Below are positions 15,990 to 20,267 of a DNA stretch of 20,267 bases, piece by piece. The position numbers and the translations under genes were made by a program. The notes beneath the pieces are model-generated. The model worked only from the letters and a program-made list of their open reading frames with translations, searched no databases and was not told the DNA's origin. The number at the start of each line of letters is the position of its first letter. Positions within the stretch are counted from its first letter, which is position 1. Origin of the DNA: Pseudomonadota bacterium (GTDB lineage: Bacteria > Pseudomonadota > Gammaproteobacteria > Steroidobacterales > Steroidobacteraceae); contig JAJZLX010000206.1 in assembly GCA_021850555.1 (NCBI GenBank), forward strand, positions 1 through 20,267. The letters are read 5' to 3'.

Positions 15990-16961
15990 TCAAGTGTTTT
16001 GAGTAGCATCGCCTGCCTTCGCATAGGCGGCATACAGGAAATCGAGCGTTCGGCCGATCTCGGTCAGCAACTCATCGTCGGTGGTGCCTTGTGCGCGGGC
16101 TCCGGCCATGATGGCCGCAAAGCCCGCGGCCTCCGGGACGGGCACCCCCCCGACATCGAGGTAATGCACCAGGGCGCCGAGCCGAGCGAGCGCAGGATTG
16201 TTCTCGAGTCCGAAGCTGGCCACCAACACCTCGAACGTGACGCGTGTGCCGACGTGAGTGAAATCGGCTCCGTCGAAGTCGAACCCGATGACACCCGCGG
16301 GGACCCGGGTGAGACCCTCGAGCCAGACAAAGTGGGCCTGCGGATCGATGAAGCGGCGAATCAGCCAGGCGCAGGCAACACGGTCCACCCACAGGTGAGC
16401 CCGGGTCGCCCAGGTCTTGCCCTGGTAGTCCGCTGGCGCGCAGCGTCGCAATGCCGCCGCGGCGGCGTGCGGTTCGTCCGGCGAGAAATGCGCATTGAGA
16501 GCGGCCTCGGCATCCGCCAGCGCCTGCTCGACCTGGCCTCGGGAGGGTCCTGGAAAGAAATCCGTCTCGACCACCGCGGCCAACTCGCGCCTGAGGGCGG
16601 CCAGAGCACGGCGGGCGACCACTTCCGATCCGGCCGACAGCTCCCGCTTGAAGGCATCCAGCCGCTGCAACAGGTCTGAATACACCGCCGTCCGGTCGAA
16701 GAGCCGCTTCAGATCTTCGCCCGATCGGTCCTCCAGTGGGTGGTATTCGGCGATATAGGCGGTTCCACCGGCGGCTTCGATTTCCTCCGCCAGCTCCCGG
16801 AAAACGGTCTCGCTTTGCGTAGTCCCGGGCAACAGATACGCCCCGTCGCGCAGCGCCGCTGCCCCCGAAGCTTTGAATGCGCGCCAGATACGCACCCGCG
16901 CCGCCGTGTTCGGGCCGGGGAGGCTCACGATCAGGGTCAACCAGGCACTTGCAGGAGGCAT
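15990..16961 (-). CDS. chrB: Chromate resistance regulator/accessory protein ChrB
   Basis: ChrB proteins are linked to chrA and act as chromate-sensing regulators or accessory factors. With the ATG at 16961 the protein has 323 residues and starts MPPASAWLTLIVSLPG. The N-terminal ChrB domain contains RVRIWRAFKASGAAALRDGAYLLP. The C-terminal ChrB domain contains WVDRVACAWLIRRFIDPQAHF, FDFDGADFTHVGTRVTFEVL and LVHYLDVGG. The frame extends eight codons further to an ATG at 16985, but that would cover the promoter and lacks family support. A promoter with its -10 only 7 nt from the ATG suggests a leaderless transcript. It diverges from chrA, with 52 bp between the two start codons. Confidence 0.92.
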   Translation of the reverse strand: MPPASAWLTLIVSLPGPNTAARVRIWRAFKASGAAALRDGAYLLPGTTQSETVFRELAEEIEAAGGTAYIAEYHPLEDRSGEDLKRLFDRTAVYSDLLQRLDAFKRELSAGSEVVARRALAALRRELAAVVETDFFPGPSRGQVEQALADAEAALNAHFSPDEPHAAAAALRRCAPADYQGKTWATRAHLWVDRVACAWLIRRFIDPQAHFVWLEGLTRVPAGVIGFDFDGADFTHVGTRVTFEVLVASFGLENNPALARLGALVHYLDVGGVPVPEAAGFAAIMAGARAQGTTDDELLTEIGRTLDFLYAAYAKAGDATQNT

Positions 16962-16997
16962 GTAATAAATGATACATAGCCGCATCTATAATTACAA
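16961..16997 (-). promoter_or_regulatory. chrB promoter with overlapping TGTAAT...ATTACA inverted repeat (chrB-chrA control region)
   Basis: On the minus strand TTGTAA (16997-16992) and TATCAT (16974-16969) are 17 bp apart, a good sigma70-type promoter. The chrB ATG begins 8 nt beyond the -10. Inverted arms TGTAAT (16961-16966) and ATTACA (16991-16996) flank the region and could be a regulator site. On the plus strand a perfect -10 TATAAT lies at 16987-16992 for chrA, without a good -35. Confidence 0.6.
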
Positions 16998-17013
16998 TCT
17001 GGAGCACCTGCCG

Positions 17014-18219
17014 ATGATCACCCAGCCCCAAACCGGCCCGGAGTCCCGGCGAACACGACGCGCGGTGAGCCTGGGGCAGATGTCGCGCTACTTCCTGCGG
17101 CTGGGTGCCCTGGGCTTTGGCGGACCTGTGGTCCTCGCCCATCACATGCAACGCGATCTGGTCGAGCAGCGGCACTGGCTGACGGAGGCCGAGTACTCGG
17201 ACGGACTGGCGCTCGCGACCGCCTGTCCGGGTCCGCTCGCCTACCAGCTCGGAGTCTTTTGTGGTTACGTTCGCTTTGGAATCCGCGGCGCGCTGGCCGT
17301 CGCCGCAGCGTTTGCATTCGCACCCTTCCTGATCGTCACGGCGGCCGCCGCGCTCTATGTGCGGTTCGCCGGCAGCTGGGAAATCAAGGCGATCTTTTAC
17401 GGCGTCGCGCCCGTCATTGTGGCGTTGATTCTGAAGGCGTGCTGGCAGCTCGGCCGCAAGACTCTAAAGTCTCAGTGGCTCGCCTGGTCGTTCGCCGCGG
17501 TTGCGGCGATCATTACCCTGACCTTCAAACAAGAGCTCGTCAGCCTCTTTCTGATGGCCGGGCTCCTCGGCTCGATCGTGTTCGCAGGTTCTCCCCCGCA
17601 GCCGCCTCCCCCCTCGCCCCGTGCCACCGCCTCGGTCGGCGCGGGGTGGCTTGCGATCAACGGTGCGCCTCTCAGCGGCACGACCGCGAAGATCTTCGCG
17701 TTCTTTCTCAAGACCGGCTTTCTGGTGTTCGGCAGCGGTCTTGTGATTGCACCATTTCTCAAGGTCTACATCGTCGACCAGTACCACTGGCTGACCGATC
17801 GGCAGTTCATCGATGCGGTGGCCATCGGCATGATCTCGCCCGGCCCCGTGGTCATCACCGCGACCTTCGTCGGCTATGTGCTGAATGGCCTGTGGGGTGC
17901 CCTCGCCGCCACCCTTGGCATGTTCGCCCCTTCCGTGCTGTTGACGATCGTCGCCGCCCCGCTGCTCAAGCGCTATCGCGATAACCGCCATCTGCAGGGA
18001 TTTCTGCGCGGCATCGTGGCCGCCGTCGTGGGGGCGCTCCTCGGCACCGGGATCCTGATCGCCACCGCGGCCATCGGGGATCTGCTCACGGCGGGCATCG
18101 CCGCCGCGACTTTATGGGTGATCCTGAAGTGGTCCGAGGTGCCTGAGGTCGCTGTCGTGTCCGCCGGCGCGATGCTCGGCCTTGGTGGATATCTCTGGCT
18201 GCACCCCGCGTGGCTGTGA
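17014..18219 (+). CDS. chrA: Chromate efflux transporter ChrA
   Basis: ChrA is a membrane transporter that expels chromate. The 401-residue protein is of the long-chain, two-domain type. The N-terminal CHR domain has FLRLGALGFGGPVVLAHHM and ATACPGPLAYQLGVFCGYVRFG. A proline-rich linker follows (about 205-220, PPQPPPPSPR). The C-terminal CHR domain has FLKTGFLVFGSGLVIAPFL and GMISPGPVVITATFVGY. About ten hydrophobic segments are visible. The ATG at 17014 has a GGAG site (17001-17004) 9 nt upstream. An ATG at 16969 in the same frame is rejected because it would begin within the control region. Confidence 0.95.
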   Translation: MITQPQTGPESRRTRRAVSLGQMSRYFLRLGALGFGGPVVLAHHMQRDLVEQRHWLTEAEYSDGLALATACPGPLAYQLGVFCGYVRFGIRGALAVAAAFAFAPFLIVTAAAALYVRFAGSWEIKAIFYGVAPVIVALILKACWQLGRKTLKSQWLAWSFAAVAAIITLTFKQELVSLFLMAGLLGSIVFAGSPPQPPPPSPRATASVGAGWLAINGAPLSGTTAKIFAFFLKTGFLVFGSGLVIAPFLKVYIVDQYHWLTDRQFIDAVAIGMISPGPVVITATFVGYVLNGLWGALAATLGMFAPSVLLTIVAAPLLKRYRDNRHLQGFLRGIVAAVVGALLGTGILIATAAIGDLLTAGIAAATLWVILKWSEVPEVAVVSAGAMLGLGGYLWLHPAWL

Positions 18220-18323
18220 GTGCGCTTACCTTCACCTGCACGTCATGTGCCAGCGGACAGCCATCGTTGATCCAGTCGCTCGCCGGTGCCCGGCCGCATG
18301 CGGCTGATCCCCGAATTCACTAA
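18216..18323 (+). CDS. Possible 35-residue Cys-containing ORF coupled to chrA (remnant?)
   Basis: A GTG at 18216 overlaps the chrA stop as GTGA and opens a 35-codon frame beginning MSALTFTCTSCASGQP. The early CxxC after a beta-strand-like start resembles N-termini of small metal or Fe-S proteins, but the frame ends soon and overlaps the MFS fragment. It may be the truncated start of a lost gene. Confidence 0.2.
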   Translation: MSALTFTCTSCASGQPSLIQSLAGARPHAADPRIH

Positions 18324-18460
18324 CGCCAACGCTCGGCGGATCCTGGTCGCGAAATCACTTCGTTCGCTTGCCGACGGATGCGTGAGCATCCTGCTACCGG
18401 CGTACCTTCTGCGGCTCGGGCTCGGCGCATGCGAGCTCGGGATTCTTGCCACGCCGGCCA
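18298..18460 (+). pseudogene. Truncated MFS transporter, N-terminal fragment only
   Basis: From the ATG at 18298 the translation MRLIPEFTNANARRILVAK followed by LRSLADGCVSILLPAYLLRLG looks like the start and first membrane segment of a major facilitator protein. Homology ends near 18460 after GACELGILAT, well short of the usual twelve membrane segments. The sequence that follows belongs to an unrelated kelch-like remnant in another frame, so the gene is broken by a deletion or rearrangement. Confidence 0.6.
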
Positions 18461-18469
18461 CGCCCGACC

Positions 18470-18709
18470 GATCAGAACATTTATTTAGCTACCATCGGTG
18501 ACACGCAGGTGTTCGAAACGGGACCGCGGTGCTACTGCCGGATGGCAAGCGGTTTTACGTGGGTGGTAGTGGGGAAACTGCGCTCTTCTCGCTGGGAACG
18601 AGTCCAACCGATCCTGGATCCTGGGAGCGCGGCCCCCGATCCCAGCACCAATCCGGTATGCAAGACGCTGACCGGCGAGATTGCGAAGACTCGCGAATTC
18701 CGAGGGTAA
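18470..18709 (+). pseudogene. Frameshifted kelch/galactose-oxidase-like repeat fragment
   Basis: Three frames together give a recognisable repeat: IYLATIGDTQVFETGP in one frame, VLLPDGKRFYVGGSGETALF and SLGTSPTDPGSWERGP in the next, then PDPSTNPVCKTLT in a third. The string GPAVLLPDG...G.TAL(Y/F)..G.SP.DPGSW..GP is typical of bacterial kelch-like propeller proteins. A base appears lost near 18527, and a second shift occurs near 18635. Neither end of the parent gene is present. Confidence 0.5.
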
Positions 18710-18760
18710 ACAGCCCGTCAATGCGGCAGAAGGCCGCAAGGACGATTGATCGCCGGGAGC
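18700..18760 (-). pseudogene. Short relic of a second FlhC-like gene
   Basis: On the minus strand this reads SRRSIVLAAFCRIDGLF, against ARSEGAVLAVFCRIYGLL inside the FlhC-like gene at 19420-19962. Over the core, 18720-18745 matches 19699-19724 at 20 of 26 bases. Stop codons bound it, so only a fragment remains. Confidence 0.4.
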
Positions 18761-18778
18761 CCTAGCCTACGCGAAGCC

Positions 18779-19192
18779 TCACTTCGCAGCAGGCGCTTGA
18801 GCGTCCGACTCATGCGCTCGGATGGTGGCGACAGTGAGTGTCTCCAATCCCCGTTGTACCGGATGCAGGCTGATGTCCACTCGGCGCTCGCAGCCATCCT
18901 TACATAAGGCGAACAGCGTGAGACCCGCTCCCATCGGCCTCGAGCGCCGATCGTCGGCAAAGCGGATGCGCTGACCGATGTGCGCCAGCCGATTCCGATA
19001 GGGAATCAGCACCTCGATGGTCTGGCCGACAAGCTCGCCCGCCGCATATTTGAGCAAGCGGCAGGCTTGCTCGCTCGCAAACAGGATAGTCCCCGACTCG
19101 TTAACGACGACAGCGGCATCGCATGCTTGCCCGAGAAGGCGTTCCACGGACGGGGGCTGCGGCAATGCGGTGCCACTCCATCGATCAAGCAT
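18779..19192 (-). CDS. Stand-alone PAS-domain protein
   Basis: This 137-residue protein is essentially one PAS domain: VVVNESGTILFASEQACRLLKY at about 29-50, the helical middle ELVGQTIEVLIPYRNRLAHIG, and the sheet ...FALCKDGCERRVDISLHPV. The stretch RIRFADDRRSRPMGAGLTLFALCKDG is typical of PAS domains that normally precede a histidine kinase or other output. No output domain follows before the stop at 18779, so it is either a single-domain sensor or the severed input part of a larger protein. Its ligand is unknown. Its start has only a distant GGAG. It lies downstream of the FlhC-like regulator on the same strand, 227 nt away. Confidence 0.7.
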   Translation of the reverse strand: MLDRWSGTALPQPPSVERLLGQACDAAVVVNESGTILFASEQACRLLKYAAGELVGQTIEVLIPYRNRLAHIGQRIRFADDRRSRPMGAGLTLFALCKDGCERRVDISLHPVQRGLETLTVATIRAHESDAQAPAAK

Positions 19193-19341
19193 TCGCGAAT
19201 TTCAGCTCCGCCAGCCCAGCAGGGATATACGTACATTCGCGTACGGCGCGGCCGAAGTGCCCCTAAGCAATGCTTTCACTCGGCTTCTGCGACACTGAGC
19301 GCGCGCTGATGCATTGCATGAGACCGCAGATCCGGGGAATG

Positions 19342-19363
19342 CGTGGGCACATGAGCTCCCACG
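19342..19363. other. Hairpin between the FlhC-like gene and the PAS gene
   Basis: CGTGGG (19342-19347) and CCCACG (19358-19363) form a 6-bp stem, extendable by G-U and U-A pairs, with a 10-nt loop. It lies about 57 nt beyond the FlhC-like stop. No T-run follows on either strand, so a terminator role is doubtful. Confidence 0.25.
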
Positions 19364-19419
19364 TATGAGGAGGACGAAATTTCTGCCCCCCGGATAGCGC
19401 ATCAGACCACGTCTGCCCT

Positions 19420-19962
19420 TCAGCGTTCCGTCGGCTGGCAATGCGCGCAAGTTGATCGGTGCGGCGCGAGCCTGTCCGTGATCACCGTGCCGCTGCAAGA
19501 CTCACACCGCCCGAGCCCAATCACTTCGTTCTTGGCGATCTCGATCGCGAAGCAAAGCAGTTCCTCGATTTCAAATTTGGACCACGGGAAACATCCTCGA
19601 TACGCCTCGTATGTGTCACACAGGCGTTCTCCGAACTCCAACGTAGACAGCTTTCGCCGAGGCGCGCCCGCGGGAGTTCCGGGCGGAAGCAGTCCGTAGA
19701 TGCGACAAAAGACCGCGAGGACGGCGCCTTCGCTGCGCGCCCGCGGAGAGTGAGTGAAACGCGCTATGGAGGTCGGTGATGGTCCACGGTGGCGCGTATT
19801 CTCGGCAACGCCCCAGCGCTGCCGGAGCGCCTCCTGCTGATGGCGCGAGAGGCTTGTCATCGCGAAAATCGCCCCCGTGCGCGCCTGGTGCGCCATCAGC
19901 CTGAGTGCGAGCTGGTAGCGCCTCGTATCGCGCCGAGCGCCGTCACTGGCCTGTGTGTCCAT
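19420..19962 (-). CDS. FlhC-family transcriptional regulator (orphan)
   Basis: FlhC is the zinc-binding half of the FlhD4C2 activator of flagellar genes; orphan FlhC-like regulators also occur in accessory regions. This 180-residue protein has the FlhC-like core RRYQLALRLMAHQARTGAI and VFCRIYGLLPPG. A C-terminal zinc site C153-x2-C156-x15-C172-x2-C175 (GRCESCSGTV...STCAHC) follows, with FlhC-like length and layout. The ATG at 19962 has a good AGGGAG site. No FlhD-like partner is recognised in the window. A TTGACA -35-like hexamer (19997-19992, minus strand) and a 23-bp palindrome lie upstream. The target genes are unknown; assignment to FlhC rests on overall similarity and the Cys pattern. 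Confidence 0.7.
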   Translation of the reverse strand: MDTQASDGARRDTRRYQLALRLMAHQARTGAIFAMTSLSRHQQEALRQRWGVAENTRHRGPSPTSIARFTHSPRARSEGAVLAVFCRIYGLLPPGTPAGAPRRKLSTLEFGERLCDTYEAYRGCFPWSKFEIEELLCFAIEIAKNEVIGLGRCESCSGTVITDRLAPHRSTCAHCQPTER

Positions 19963-20004
19963 CGTCTCCCTTGGTCACCTTCCACGTATTCTGTCAAGCC
20001 CGAC

Positions 20005-20027
20005 TTTCGCCCGAATTTCGGGCGAAA
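20005..20027. promoter_or_regulatory. 23-bp near-perfect palindrome upstream of the FlhC-like gene
   Basis: Arms TTTCGCCCGAA (20005-20015) and TTCGGGCGAAA (20017-20027) are perfect 11-bp inverted repeats around a single central T. The site ends 42 bp before the FlhC-like start and 8 bp before a TTGACA hexamer, and lies about 64 bp before a partial rightward ORF. It looks like a dimeric regulator site. Confidence 0.6.
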
Positions 20028-20090
20028 CTGCCGCATCACCCTCAGCGCACGGCAACGGAGAATGGCCGCCCCCAATTTGCCGGACCGAAC

Positions 20091-20267
20091 ATGTCGAGAC
20101 GATCCAGGAGGCAGTCCAGGCTCGAGGCGCCGCTCTCATTCGTGCCGCCGCCCTGGCCGGGCGGCTCCTGTCTCGAGCTCGTCCACGAATTCAACGAGCG
20201 GTTCGTCGTGGAGACGGCGGAAGTTGTCCGACAAAGCGACGCGAGCGCACTGCCTGAGGTGGTGCGG
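20091..20267 (+). CDS. Partial hypothetical protein, runs off right edge
   Basis: From an ATG at 20091 a frame stays open for 59 codons to the window edge. Its first part is rich in rare Arg codons and unconvincing. The later part (CLELVHEFNERFVVETAEVV and RQSDASALPEVVR) looks like an ordinary helical protein with high-GC third positions. The real start may lie further in. I do not recognise the family; being divergent from the FlhC-like gene it could share the palindrome as a control site. Confidence 0.4.
   Translation, partial: MSRRSRRQSRLEAPLSFVPPPWPGGSCLELVHEFNERFVVETAEVVRQSDASALPEVVR

Overview
The window is about two thirds GC and reads as a high-GC proteobacterium, probably gamma or beta. 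This is inferred from the overall gene content, the Tn21/Tn501-like mer genes and the FlhC-family regulator; no rRNA or other taxonomic marker is present. It has two halves: a vitamin B12 biosynthesis locus (1-10240) and a metal-resistance and accessory region (10379-20267).

B12 half. Two transcription units diverge from a shared control region at about 3881-4758. Each has its own sigma70-like promoter and its own cobalamin riboswitch, one per strand. Leftward lie a DUF1636 cysteine-rich protein, cobW (GTPase metallochaperone) and cobN (large cobaltochelatase subunit, running off the left edge). Rightward lie cobD (threonine-phosphate decarboxylase), cobQ (cobyric acid synthase), cobU, cobT, cobC (alpha-ribazole phosphatase) and cobS. 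All five junctions of this six-gene run overlap by exactly 4 nt. Together they cover cobalt insertion, corrin amidation, aminopropanol-phosphate supply and nucleotide-loop assembly. The small chelatase subunits, the CbiB-type synthase and the adenosyltransferase are not in the window.

Metal half. merR diverges from merT-merP-merC-merA, followed by a full-length merE-like frame. That frame has one in-frame TGA, exactly where MerE proteins have the second Cys of the CPC motif. A hairpin with the geometry of a bacterial SECIS follows it, so it is either a selenocysteine mercury transporter or a fresh nonsense allele; this is the most interesting signal here. Next, on the minus strand, chrB, a blue-copper cupredoxin and a secreted beta-propeller form a probable operon, with chrA diverging from chrB. 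The merT and chrB promoters both place the predicted transcript start on or beside the start codon, so both mRNAs may be leaderless.

Right end (18220-20267). This is a gene graveyard and regulatory area: a truncated MFS transporter N-terminus joined to a frameshifted kelch-type fragment, a short relic resembling the nearby FlhC-like gene, a stand-alone PAS protein, an orphan FlhC-family regulator and a 23-bp near-perfect palindrome upstream of it. No transposase, integrase, tRNA, rRNA or CRISPR array was recognised.
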